The notes under the pieces: model-generated | What the model was told of the DNA's origin: nothing | What the model saw: only the letters and a program-made list of their open reading frames with translations | Databases searched by the model: none | From: Hetaerina americana | Taxonomy: Eukaryota > Arthropoda > Insecta > Odonata > Calopterygidae | Direction: 5' to 3' | NCBI GenBank assembly: GCA_022747635.1 | Contig: JAKTNV010000003.1 | Span: 97,984,454-98,048,453 of the forward strand | DNA: 64,000 bases | Part shown: positions 42,652 to 55,329 of the stretch, one piece after another | Layout of the letters: every line of letters starts with the position of its first letter | How positions within the stretch are numbered: the first letter of the stretch is position 1 | Program-made: the position numbers and the translations under genes

Positions 42652-44374
42652 TTGAAGGAGGGGGAAATGGTTAGGTTGGGGGTTGTTCGGGCTCGCGCAG
42701 GGGAAGAGGTGGTTCTGGAAATACGAAAAGAGCGGACGGCGGCGAGCCGCGGGTGGGAGTGGACGGCGGCGTGGGTTAGATACATGCTCTCGGGAACGCG
42801 CTTCGGGGCGGGGATCCACCACCCGAAGCGATGCTCCTTCGCTGTTTTACGGGGATGAAAACGAATCGGACCAGCGGCGTGGAGGGCGGAGGAGGTGTGG
42901 GGGGAGTGATGCTGCGGAAGGGAAGGGGTTTGAGAGCGAGGGATGGCTGGGCACCGGAGCAGCATCGGGGAGGGGCGATTAGTGATCACGGGCTCGAAAC
43001 AACGTGCGTTCCGCCTATTACGCCAGCACGCGTGGGCCTCGCGCGCTTCAATGCTTTAGCAATGCGCCGTGCATTGCTCGTTCGTGCACTCGTTACGGCT
43101 GCCGCGGGGCGTGAGGCCTTCCGAGGTGAGCTGAATGCGTTCTCCCCGCGGATGGAAAAGGGATTCAGAATATGGCAGTGAGTGAGTGTGTAGGGAGAGG
43201 GAGGTTGAGCAGGAGGGGTGGGGAGGGCGAAGGTGGGTAGGGGCTGAGCGGATGACTTGAGAGAGAGAGAGAGGGAATGAGTTGATGGAATGGAAGCGAC
43301 GATAAAGGCTTTGGACTGAATTTGCGCGGGGATCGTCAAAATGCCACACTTTGGATAACGGGGGGGGGGGAGGAGAACGCTGTGCGGGAGAGGTAGGACC
43401 TGGGAGTGAGTGTTGGGATGAGAGAGAGAGAGAGAGAAAGGAAAGCAATCTACGGTCTCGAGTGGGGGTGAGAGGAAATGGGGGGTGTATGCAACACGCA
43501 TTTAGTAGAGCCATTGGAAAAAATATGTATTCGGCGTCAATTAACGCCCGATAGCGGGGTTATAAATGACCATGGGAGAGAAAATCCGGACCGATCGGGG
43601 GCCTCAGCTATTCATCAACGTTTTATTACCGCTCCTCGCACACCCACTTCGTATGCTGTTGTATGCGCATATCCCCAACATCCACCTCAAAAGCCAAAAA
43701 ACAAAAATTGGGCGAGAGCAGAAATTGGAAAGGAGTCGGGTAGTGGGATGGGGTGGGGAGTGGGAAAGAGAGATTCCGGATAAAATACAATGTTATAAAG
43801 ACAGGAGGGTGGGTGGATAAATTTAATTCCGTGGGACATGTTTTAGTTCGCCCCCTTTCCGATGACCGCGCGGATCCGAAACCGAAATCTCCCCCACCCA
43901 CTCGAATCACTCCATCCTTCCCCCAATTTCCATACCTACTTCACTCCCTCCGCCACCTCCTTTCCGTCCCTCCCCCGACTGAAAAGTGCATCAATGACCA
44001 AACCGACCCCGAACCGCGACGCCGCAGCTCGCCGCCGACGGACGATGGGTTGGTAGCAAAACTCACAAACACCCACACAGAATCACACAAGCCAACACAC
44101 ACGAATCCCAGCCAACGGAGCCAAAAACCCCACCGTCCCAACCGAAAATTCCCATTACAGGATTCCCGCGGCCCCCCTCGCACCTGCGTCACCGGGATCA
44201 AACCCCACTCGGGCTCGGATGTCGGGAGAGGGTTGTCCACCGAATCCTGCCGATCCCAACCCCAGTCGCCGTCGCCACCGACACACCCCCTCGTTCACCT
44301 CCTCCCCCTCCTCCTGTAAGCCCCTTCACACCACCCGTCTCGCCCCCTCGACACCGTGTACGGTACAAAATGCG

Positions 44375-44385
44375 GCCGCCATCTT
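44375..44385 (-). promoter_or_regulatory. YY1/Pho-like motif
   Basis: The minus strand reads AAGATGGCGGC, an exact match to the YY1-type consensus, at the downstream edge of the large GC island. The minus-strand ATG opens only an 18-codon frame without a clear donor. Confidence 0.35.
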
Positions 44386-44480
44386 TCGGCCTCATTTGCT
44401 GACCTCGTGCGTCCGATAATTCCGCTCTTGCCGTGGGGATGCATTTATTCGGCCCGCGTGATTAAAGCGGGAGGGGGGGG

Positions 44481-45660
44481 CCGGCGTTTGCGAAGTGGGA
44501 GAGGATGGAGGCATGGAGAGTTGTAGGTTACACGGTGGTGAGGGGAAGCGACACTGAAATGAAGTGTGTTGGCTTCCTCCCTGTGTGTGTGTGTTTTGGT
44601 GAATATATGTATATGCACAGCGGGCAGTGGGTGAAAAAGTCGTGGCATTTGGGTCTTTATCTTTCTCTCCTACAGTCGAGGGAGTGCAAGCTCTCCTTTT
44701 TCAATATTAAATTCCACGTTTGAGCAGTCAATTGGGAAAGAATGACCGTTAAAGCACCCCTCATCTGTCCGCCTTCCCTTCCCACAACGGCCCAGTCTCC
44801 TTCCGCCCTCATGGACGGACGAAAACCTCACCCCAACTGGACGGCGTTTGTTTAGCATTCGCTCCTCGAAAGAGACCCTTATTACCGCTCTGACATGATA
44901 TACATACCACTCCTTCCGAGTGGGTCCTTTTTTGAGAAGAAAAATGAACGCTCGAGTTCCGACACGGACACAATTTATATACCCGTGTCTGATAAAAAAG
45001 AAGTGTTGTTCCCGAGCGGAATTCTTTTGTTGTCCTCCACGCCAATTAAGACGGGCATCTGGTCCGTGGGGTCCCTGTATATTTTAGTTACCGATCACAA
45101 ATTCGGGGTTAAATATACACCTTTCTTTAAAACTTTACAATATTGTGAAGAAATAGTTTCTACTTTAGACTTAAAGTTGAACAAACTAATATAGGAAAAA
45201 GGATATAGAAAAGTTTATCGTACAGGATTATTATTCTAAGTTCTTATTTCTTACACCATCAGAAATATTTAAGCAAGATTCGTTTTAAATGAAATCCATC
45301 AAATATGATTTAATAATCAAATCGGTGTGAACGTAGACAAATATTAAATAAAAGCTATTATTTAGATGCATAATCGACCAGAACTTTGAATTATTCTGTT
45401 TTGAAGAAATATTACAAAAATTTTAGGGTAAATTTATATTGCCGTTGTTTTGATCTTTTGCCGAATCACCGTATTGCAAAAAGACACATGATAATGATGC
45501 TGTCTTTTTTTCGGATATTTTCTCGAGAATAAAGACTGGCTTCAAAGAGGAAAGCGAGAAAATAAACTAAGAAAAGGGCTACGGGAATATCTTCTTGGAG
45601 GAAACCTCAACCCTCAGTCGAATTTCTCCCAACCCTCAGTGGACAAAAATGTATAATTTT
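44481..45660. other. GC falling to AT-rich; nothing recognised
   Basis: A good acceptor-like CTTTCTCTCCTACAG ends at 44675 but leads into a 15-codon frame with no donor. A 99-codon frame (44895-45194) has no recognisable domain. AT-rich after 45060. Confidence 0.4.
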
Positions 45661-46420
45661 TGAATACTAAGCGTCGGTTGTTATTTTCCCCCCAAGAAAA
45701 TGGTAAGTCAGGAAAAAAATTACGAAGGAAGGAAAAAGACAACAATCCGCGTATAAATGCGACCGTGCCCTTCGGGGAAAGGAACGTGGTGTGTGGGGCA
45801 CGAAGGGGGAATGGTGGGAGGTGGATGAGAGCTTGTGGATTGGGCTAGGAGGGAGGAAGTGTGTGGGGAGAGGAAGCAAGAAATAAGGCCGATAAAAGGG
45901 GGTGAAATAAGCAGGAGTGAGAGAGAGAGAGAGAGGAGTGGTGAAAGACCGGGGAGTTGGGCGGCTATAATGACTGCCGCGGTAATGATGAGTGAGGACG
46001 TGAAGAGGGGTGGGGTTACGGGAGAAAAGGGGAACACATAGCAGCGGGATGATGGGGAGGAGTGTCGGGGGAAATCGAGTGAAAACATCCGACAGCGCAT
46101 CTTCCAGTTTTCCATGCACGCCCCCTTCTTCCTTCCACCACTTCTCCTCCCCTCCCTAAACTCCCAGCAACCCCTCTCCCCCTGACTTCCTTCCTCCCGG
46201 GGCCTTTACACCCCATGCTCTTCCCCGCCTCCGTTTCGTAGCAAGAATACACCTTCCCTACTCTATACGAAGTTCCCAAACCTCCCTACCGTTTCCTATC
46301 TCTTCCGTCTTCGCCATTTCCCAAACTTGCGAACCCTCACTAACGTCCTCTTTCTCCCCCACTCATTTTCAATTTGTTTCCGCTTCGTTCTCAGACGCAA
46401 ACCTAAAGGCAACAAACTTC
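45661..46420. other. Purine-rich island with switch to pyrimidines
   Basis: G/A-rich from about 45770 to 46070 with a (GA)n run at 45919-45934, then C/T-rich from about 46110 to 46380. An ATG|GTAAGT arrangement at 45699-45707 resembles a first exon ending at its start codon. A TATAAAT lies at 45752-45758. Frames of up to 150 codons on the minus strand are compositional. Confidence 0.45.
45752..45758 (+). promoter_or_regulatory. TATA-like box
   Basis: TATAAAT in CCGCGTATAAATGCGACC, with CpGs on both sides, just upstream of a purine-rich block. No initiator or gene was recognised. Confidence 0.2.
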
Positions 46421-49230
46421 GATGGCTTTATGAATGCCGTCTTGGAGCTTCATTTAATGATCAACGCGTGTCTATAAAAGAAAAAATACTTTTCTTCTGC
46501 GCCAAAATTTAATTTAATATAGATGTTTTTAATTAATATTATCCTAAATTGGTCCGAAAGTTTTGACTCAATACCTACTAAACTGCTTTTTAATATATTC
46601 TTATGGTTTCTCTTTTTTCACTGAAATTAATATTTTAATGCCAATTTTTACCCTCCCAATAAGTGGTCAGCAATAAAAAACCTAAAACTGCTGATAATAC
46701 GTTCAATTCATGGTCAGAATTAAAATGGTAGGGAACTTAAAAGAAACAAGTACCTATCTATAGCAAAAGTCCTGATTTTAATCGGCTTTCCTCCACGTTC
46801 ACGCAAAAAAAGGGGCGTTTCATACTGTTACTGCTGTTACCATGTGAAAATATCGGTCATTATTATGAACTGAGCTATTCATGTTTCACGTAAGGGTCCC
46901 CTAAATTTTGACACTTGGTGCTTGCAAATGAATTTTACCATGCCATGAATGTACGAGGCATTGAAATTCACGTCCTATATGGGAAGCTCATTGAGAATTC
47001 CCTTGAGGTTACCGCATCATTACTATGCGAAGACGGGGGAAATTGAGAGCCAAAATAATAAATCAGGGGACGGTGGAGGCGAGCATAAGAAGCAACCGGA
47101 TTAGGAGAGGCGCGTGAGAGTGTGCGAGGGCGACGGCGGGAAAGCCGCGTCACCGCGTGCACAACGCTTGCTTGAATTTTGCTCCCAGAGGGAAATATCT
47201 ATCCAAATGAAATGATTTACTACAAAGTTGAAGATAGTTTACGTAGTGTCAATGGGTCACAATGATATCATATTTAATATAATTATGTACAATGTGGAAT
47301 GCCTAAGATATTTTCAAGATATTTAATTTTTGTTATTATGATCAAAATGTATTACCTTAATCCATGAATAACTTCTAAAATTCATATTTACGCTAGGCAT
47401 TAGAATAAGCGCTTTGCTTATTCCTGTAAAAAATAAAATAGTTTGCAACATCATAAATTAAAACAACTGTGCAGCTTCAGTCTTGGTATTTGTTTGAAAA
47501 TTTATTAGTGTAAATTGATTTAATTTATATAATAAATGCTAGAGGTAAGAGTATAAAAAGAACTTACAGTGAACGAATTGTCTTGTTCTATTTTCCTTAA
47601 TATCCTTGGCATAATTTCAACGAAAAGAACTTCCCAAAAAATTAAACACCAAAGATCGAGTTTTTAGTACTTGTCAAACTATGGTTAATTTGATTTTTTA
47701 GCTGCAGCTAACTCAAACGTGTGGTATGGCGGTCGGTTTGTGAGTAAAAGGGCTGAAGTATATGGAATAAAATTCTGAACTTCACAAAAAATTGAAAATG
47801 TCTCAGAGTTTTGCAGTATAATTTGCCGGCATGGTATGTGTATTGAGTAATATTTGCTCAGCCCTTAAAATTTCTAGAGCCATGGAATACAATAAATGCA
47901 AAAGTAATAAGATACCAGATGAATTAATAATAAATAATATATAAGATAAATGTAAAAATAATAAAATATTCAATTATTTTTAGAAAACGCGACACAAATA
48001 TTTTTTCTTACATTTCTGTGGCTATACCAATTTAGAGTAGAATGAATGAATTAGTTAAAAATTGATATTTGAGATAATTTGAGGAGTTTTTGCCATAATT
48101 AACTTTGTACCTCCACTTCATGTTCTATGCCACGAAGGAAATAAGAAAATTTGTAAATGAATTGTGTCTTTCCTTTTTATTTAAAAAAATTAAATTATGT
48201 ACTGACATAAGTATGTAACATTTACCTTAAGAATAAAAATGTTCAACTGCATAAAATATGCACAGAATTATCTGAGAATATTGGGCATGAGTGTTAAAAG
48301 TTAAAATTTTCAAGTTACAGAAAGCTATTTAACTTCTGCTCTTAATTAAAGTAGTTTCTATTGTCTAGAAAATTTCTGATGCTCGGTTTGATGATAGGCT
48401 TCAGTTTGCATAGACACATGCCTATTATCCAGATATTAACTGAGATATACGAATCAGCTAGATCTGATTGCGCATAAATGATATTTGGTGTTTCTCTTTG
48501 TTTACATGAAAACCAAATTAACCAATCTGAAAGGGATAATGACCTGAAACTTTTTCATAGAGCTTAAAACAACCAATCGGATAGTTTGCTAAATGTTGAA
48601 ATTATTAAGATTGTGATAAAACGCGATAAAAATTGTGCAAAGAAACGGTGTTGATGGTAAATATAAGTTGCACCATCAGTTGGAATGGTTTTCTACACAC
48701 AGCGTTAATTCATGTTTAATGAGTGTAATTTTAATTTTCATATATTACCCTACATTGGTAAAATGATTTCATTCTATCAACTTAAGTTCTTTTTTAACGG
48801 TTTAGTAAACCTCAATATTTAATTGTGAACATTATCTCTGACTAGAGAAGAATACGTAAAATCCAAACCTTCATCATTCCTTGTTAAATCTCAAGCGTTT
48901 TAAGGTATTAAGTGACTTAGAATATCAAACTGTGGAATGTCAGAGCCAAATTATTTTGCAATGCCCATCGTTATCACGGAATACAATCAGAAAACGTTGC
49001 GATGCGAAGAGTATCCATCCTTTAGAGGGAATAACATCGAGTAAAGGGAGCCAGCGGTGCCTTCTACAAATGTACACTCACGGCTGATTCTAAAACAGTT
49101 AGCAATAACACATTATCGCCCATAATAAACCCCTCTCCACGCCGAGGAAAAATATCTATTGCCCTCACATGAGCATGCTCGTAAAGGTCAACAAATATTA
49201 AATATTTATAAACTATTCCATTTCCCTTCG
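46421..49230. other. AT-rich stretch with a small GC patch
   Basis: GC rises only at about 47030-47170, where a 64-codon minus-strand frame of no known type occurs. The rest is AT-rich with dense stops. Confidence 0.45.
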
Positions 49231-50110
49231 GCGATTGCTTTTATCGATATGACGCGGAGGAGAGGCGAAGGCCTACACGCTCCCCGAGAGTTTTCCCTTC
49301 GTCCATTTCCTTCTCAACACATTCCACCCCTCCATCCCACCCTCCGCCATCCCTGGGTTCATCTCCCGAGCAGCTAGGGCCGGTTTGGGAAGGACGGAAA
49401 GGGGGGCAAGCCGGCTGGGAGGAAGGGAGCGAGGGAAGGAGAGCGGATGGGGTGTAAGGGGAGTAGGAGCCCTCGACGGCCATTTTCGTCAGTCGACAAC
49501 AACCCGCCGAAGCACTCTCCCAGGATCCCTCCCAGCCTTCCCTCCCTCGGCAAATGGACTCTTCCATCCTCGCTCTCTCCTCCTCTCGCCCCTTACAATA
49601 TCTAAGCCCATCCTTCGCCTCCTCCGGTCCCATCCTACCCTCCTCCTGCAGTTTCCGCTCATCCTTCCCTCCTCTCTCTCTCCTCTTCTCCGCTCTCACA
49701 CCCTGTCTCCCTACCTCTCGCCTTCGCTCTTTCTCCGTCTCGCTCCTACTCTCCTCCATTCCGTTTCTATCCGGATCCCCGACTACCCCCCCCACCTTCC
49801 TCTTCCTTTCCCCATCCCCCTTGATCCCTCTTAGGGCTCACACGTTGAGGGATCCACGATGGAGGGAATTTTGGGAAAAATGCGACGAATGGGGTGGAAG
49901 ACGATAAATGAAGGGGGTAGGATGTTGTGCGGCGGGCAAGGGGAGCAAGGGTTGGGGGAGCAAGAGACGGCCTGTGGGTCGAACAAGAGAGTGATGGAAG
50001 TAGAGAAAATAGAAGGAAAGAAATAGGAGGAGAAAAAAGAGGACATCTTCAATTCCTACTCAGTAATGGTGAACGACTTCGGAGGCAGGCCGGTCTCACT
50101 TTCTCCTTCG
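49231..50110. other. Alternating purine/pyrimidine island
   Basis: Order of blocks on the plus strand: C/T-rich (about 49300-49375), G/A-rich (49380-49470), C/T-rich (49495-49830), G/A-rich (49835-50045). Frames of 184 and 149 codons on opposite strands overlap here and are Glu/Arg/Gly-rich or Ser/Pro/Leu-rich, as expected from composition alone. Confidence 0.5.
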
Positions 50111-52243
50111 CTCGTTTCAATATCACAGTCCGATCATTTATTGTAATTTTACTCGCTATTTCCTTCTTACTTTTCCGACAACGCTTAAATCATTTCCTCC
50201 TACGGTATTATATACCCCAAGTAAAATAAGTAAGTTTTATCATAAGGCTTCATATGCCAGCATGCAGAAGCGTACAAGTCATAGGTTCCATTAATTAGCG
50301 TTACAATACTGTTCTTATGTACTCTCCTAAATGTTTAAAATATACGTATATACCTTGTGCTACAACTTTCATCTTAACAGTAAACCAGCACTTAATATTT
50401 CTACGGCCGAGGCTCTAAAACTAATTCATAACTCAATCTAGTCCTCCATTTCATAAACTAAAAATGGTTTTTATGAGAAAAAACTTTATTAAAAGTAGAG
50501 ACAAATGTCCCATGAGGTCAAATGAGGATAAATGCCCCATAAATCAGTGAGGTTTCTCGTCGTCAAAGCTTTATATTAATTTATCCAATTTTAAACCTAA
50601 ATCATGGTATTACAGGCAATATCAAAGGCTGTTATAAATACATTACTCTTTCGGGACACTGTTTTATAATTACCGTAATATTGCGAATGTTTTTTGCCCC
50701 TTGTGATTGCTACTCATTTTTGATTCGTTGCAAAATGTACATGTGTGTATCAAACAATGGCATTATAAGGGGTGAGGAGACGAAACTTGATCATACGGAA
50801 AATACGGATAGCATACTGTTTAATGTTCTACATTTTTTAAAAGTCATCAATACTATTAGATTTACATTGTAACGAAACTAGATTATTACCCTTGATTCTC
50901 AGTAATTAATTTTCCTTTCTCATAGGAAATAAGAACTTAATACATTTTCTCAAATAATCAATTCGTACATCCATATTTATAAGCCTTAAAAACCGATATG
51001 ATGCATGTGACTACACCGTGGAGCAATTCTAATGTTCCAGAAACATCGCGGACAAATCTTAAATGCTATCTTGTCAAAAATTTGTAGTCTCAGGTGCAAC
51101 TTTATGGAATTTGCATAACATATTGAAATAAAATGAAATAATTCAAATTGTGAATTGAAACAATGTAAATTATTTCATTTCAATATGCTATCTTGTCTAT
51201 TCATGAAAATCATGTACTCATTTTGGAATTACATTGAAGAGTGTTCGCTGCTGATAAAGACATTATCCATGCTGTTTAATGAGCTTGAATATAGCCTTAA
51301 GTCTAGGGCTTGCCAATAGTTCTTATGTGTATCAGATGGATTCGGGTCTGACACTTTATTCACGTGGCCAAAGCGAAGTGCGTTACTGTGTAGACCTGAA
51401 ATGTTTATTATGCTCGCTATGCTTCTGTGCTCAAAATCAAAAATATATGATTACGGAAAAAGATCAAACATAGAATTTTGTGATGGTTGATAAAGAAAAT
51501 TGGTGTGATAGATAAATTACAAAAATTTGATGAATGTGATGGGATCCACAAGAAAGTAAGTATCAGAGTACCGTTCAGTTTTTTCCTACATTAGTTTGCT
51601 CTTTAAATATAAATTTATTGAGGATTTCTGATTACTCCCTAGGCCTTGAAAAAAAACTCAAAATCTTATTTGTACAGCTCTTTTAAAAAAGTATAATTAC
51701 ACATTTACCTGCATTATTTGCCTGGATGGACGTCCATCCCAATATTTTGATTTCACTATCTTTCTTTACCTCTCCAGATATCAAGTTTCGAAAAGTTATT
51801 GAGCCTTCTTTGAAATTCATTTTATTTCAACATCTAAAATGTTCTTAGAGTTAAAATTCCTGACCTGGACCCTGCAATCTACCAAAAGAATGTGAGGTAA
51901 GGGACAATTCCTAGCCAGATATGCATTAAACATAGTTATCTTTCTCCTTCTCGTTAATAGATTGCAACACCACTAATATACAGGTTATAATATAGTTACT
52001 AAAACTGTGACCTTAAAACGTCCATTGATATGCGTTTATTAAATTTTATCTCAATCTCCTTTCGCAAACACAAGCACAAAATAAGGTGCAGATATATAAA
52101 AAAACTGTTGACAGCACTCAGCCGTATTCTTCATTTCACAGAGTTATTGTTTGGTCTGCAAATGATCTGACGCTGTCTTTATTCATGGGGATTTGTAATT
52201 AATGAATTAAAAACATAGAAGTGCCTTTGCCATGCGATATACA
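50111..52243. other. AT-rich stretch with a small stem-loop
   Basis: A 13-base direct repeat ATGCTATCTTGTC at 51063-51075 and 51185-51197 flanks an AT-rich imperfect inverted repeat (arms 51119-51143 and 51168-51187). A strong donor-like GTAAGTATC lies near 51555 but no exon is evident upstream. Confidence 0.4.
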
Positions 52244-52526
52244 TAGGCGGAGCCGAACGTACTGGCATCCCACCCAGAGGGCCCGGGTTCAAATCACGGC
52301 GGTGTTGAATATTTTTCAGAGGTATCTCGATCCCTATTTGAGGTGCTTTGTGGAGGGCGCTCTAAGTGAGTAGGCTGTCCGCCTGATGGAACGTTAAGCT
52401 GCGAACCCAATTGGCACCTTTCGTAAAGAGTAGGCTAATGCTGACGACGGGTTTTTCTCCACCCTTCATCCTTTCTTGTCCATCACCTATGGCGCAAATC
52501 GGTCACCTCCCCTAAATACCACTACC
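52244..52526 (+). repeat. SINE copy 5
   Basis: Head, box B (GGGTTCAAATC near 52288), TTGAGGTGCTTTGTGGAGGG, a diverged core (CCGCCTGATGGAACGTTAAG), GGCTAATGCTGACGACGGG and the 3' end CTAAATACCACTACC are all present. It appears full length. Confidence 0.8.
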
Positions 52527-55269
52527 AAAAGCTTAAACTTTCCAGCTCATATCATTACCACCTATATTCTAGCGTGTGATAAACATTTCCCAAGTCGATA
52601 AACAGTTAAAGAATCTTTTTGAATTACCTTGGTCGAATGATCTTAGTAAGTTGGAAAATTTTTGCGGATATTTTACTGTTAACGTAAGCCTTCCAATTGA
52701 GTATTCCTTTCTTATATTTTGAGATGAAATGAATTTAAACCCAAGAAGAGTTTTTTCAAACGATTTTGCATCAATCTATTATTGTTGGTTGTGTTACAAC
52801 ATGTGACTGCTCTTCAAAATTAATATCTTGTAGTTTAAAGGATAATGCTCAAAGAAGCTAGAATACATTCTTGTTACTGTTGTGTGCCACAAATTGACGT
52901 GATTTCTTTATTAAACCTTCGTAGGAGTTAATAAGAATCAAATAAAATCGTGTTTAGTAGCAATAACGTAGCGAAACGGATTAAAGGACCAATTATGTAA
53001 CATATTTACGGAATAAAATCACATCAGCATCCAGGTAAAGAAGACAAACAAGGTAATGTGCCGTAATACGGTTAAACAAAGATATTGTCAAGTTGGTTAT
53101 TTTTTATGATACGCAGCATTCCTTGTATTTTTGTTGATATCTATTTCCTTTCCAGAATTAGTTCTCCATTCACTCTCTTTCAATTTTGAGAGGCACTTAA
53201 TATTTAAAGAGCAATAAATATGTGCCAATCCGCTAACTTGGCTCCAGTTTATGGCTTCAAAAATGTTTGAAAGAATTCATCGACTTCAACTGAATTTAAA
53301 ATTTTTTCTTGACCATAAATTACTTTCCAAAAGTTGAATGGAGTCAAGAACAGCACGAAATAATAGGGGTCGTTCTAAACGGTTGGGCTAATTACGGCCG
53401 CACGTAATTCGGTTTTAATTTGGCAGCACGATTTTAAGAACTGGACGCGAAATTTTTAGGGGCTGGTTAGGCATGGAGGGGTAAGGATAACTGGGAGGAG
53501 AAGTAAGGGGAGGGAGAGTCAAGGTCACCAGGACAAGGATTCCTGTTTTGTTGGTTCCCTCGAATGAGAAACAACCTGGTGCAGCCCTCACAACGCCATA
53601 GAACTGACGCCAATGTGCTCTTATGTCTTCGGTGGAGGCTCAATTATTTGAATTAAGAAATGGCGCTTAAAAACTATCCACATTGAGAAAAATCATCATC
53701 CAGGTATATTTTCAGTGCTTTTATGAATGCTTAGCGTTAATGACCGAGTGTCATTTGTCCCTTATCTCAACAAACTCCATCACGTAATATTATCATTAGG
53801 GAGGTGGCAGTTAATAGGAAAACTATTTTCTTGAGAGGAAGAAGGTGTACAGATAGTAAGAGTGAGTATAAAAGGTTGAGTTTTGTGGTGAGGACGCAAA
53901 TAATGTTTTCCTCTTCGGCTTAGCGAATTTATTTGCCATTTTATTTACCCCAGAAAAAATATTTGTTTATAGTGGACTTGTTCCAAATGATACCTGTTCA
54001 TGAAGTATAATCGACTAATTTTATTCAAATGGCGAAATTATTAATCATTTCTTTCGGCCAACAACACAGTAGTCGAATTCCTCATCCTAATTATGAAACT
54101 TATTTCATGGTCGAAATTCCTCAAACCAGAAAACTGGATACTTTGAGTAATTTTTAATGCCAAACATCGTGGTTTGCCGTATCGAATATTTATTTTATGA
54201 AGTTATTTATTTAAATTATTAAAACAGAAATCTTTTTATTTTTATTACACTCGCCTACTTTTAGGATAGTTCCGTTAATACTATAGACCTTGTTTTTTTA
54301 GTGAATTTTCATTTCAACGAAGGATGAAATGTTAATTTAGTAGCATCTGGATTGAAACTTTAATCATTAATTACTAGCAATGACCTTGTTTAGCAAAAAT
54401 ATTTCCTTTCCATCAACGTCTCTGCTTTCTTTGCTTTTTATGAGTATTTTACTGCTTTTCAATTCAATCTTTATACATTTTATCTTAATAACATATTATT
54501 GACATAGAAATCAAGTTTAAAATACAACAGGTAAATATTAATATCAAATATATGTATGGAAACATAATAGAGAAAACTAAAATTTGAGTTAAAATAGGTT
54601 TATGGCATCTAATCCTTCCTAAACATGGTCGAATATTTACCTAATGCTATAAAATAGGTAGAAATGCCTATCTCCGTATGGGCATTGAAGTGGTATTCAT
54701 AATAATTTTGAATACATATTTTAAGTTTAGTCTATAAGCAGTGGCATTTGTTTGAACCTACAACAACGGAGAACTTGGAAGACCACTTCATTATCAAGGA
54801 CTGACAAAATGCAATTTTTGTGTTAACTAACCAGGCGAAGCTTCATTTCACCGAAAGTGAACTTTATTCCTTTTTGTGAATAAAACAACAAGCATTGAAA
54901 ACCAATTCCTCCAAAGTATTTAGTCCATAAACCGAGAATTTTTATTTGATTGCGCATTTAAATTCATAATTTTTGTAAATGCCTCCCGACCAATACCGGG
55001 GTGCAATTTCTTGTCTTGACTTTCACTTCCTTACCATTTGATACAACTTACATGCTCTTTTCTTAGTCTTCCACAACAAGATGAATAGTCATGAAGCTAA
55101 TGCAAAATGTACCTCCTTTGATATAGCCATCATCATTCTTTCATCTTGGACTACACTCATCGAACCTAAATAGCTAACACATCCTCGTAGGGAGCAAAAG
55201 TTATTAGAAAAACGCTAGTATCAATTTGATTATTCTAATGTCTTAGTCACCGCTTACCACATTTTAGGA
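52527..55269. other. AT-rich stretch; nothing recognised
   Basis: A weakly GC-richer patch at about 53380-53640 has some purine bias. No exon, repeat or RNA was identified. Confidence 0.45.
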
Positions 55270-55275
55270 ATATAT

Positions 55276-55326
<51 letters not shown>
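55270..55326. repeat. (TA)n microsatellite
   Basis: Pure TA apart from one AAATA interruption. Confidence 0.95.

Positions 55327-55329
<3 letters not shown>

Larger units (their letters stand above)
42421..44480. other. Largest GC-rich island, mixed strand bias
   Basis: G/A-rich at about 42540-42970, CpG-rich and balanced at 42970-43150, G/A-rich at 43170-43480 with two (GA)n runs and eleven G at 43360-43370, then C/A/T-rich at 43860-44340. Frames of up to 204 codons overlap on both strands and have simple, repetitive compositions. No protein family was recognised. The length and CpG content suit a promoter region. Confidence 0.45.

Noticed and set aside
42375..44319. Several 100-204 codon frames on both strands
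   Set aside because: They overlap heavily, have repetitive compositions and no known motifs. A possible exon at 44161-44315 (acceptor CATTACAG, donor GTAAGC) was considered but its peptide is Ser/Pro-rich and unconvincing.
49241..49834. 184- and 149-codon frames on opposite strands
   Set aside because: Glu/Arg/Gly-rich on one strand and Ser/Pro/Leu-rich on the other, as expected from the alternating purine and pyrimidine blocks.
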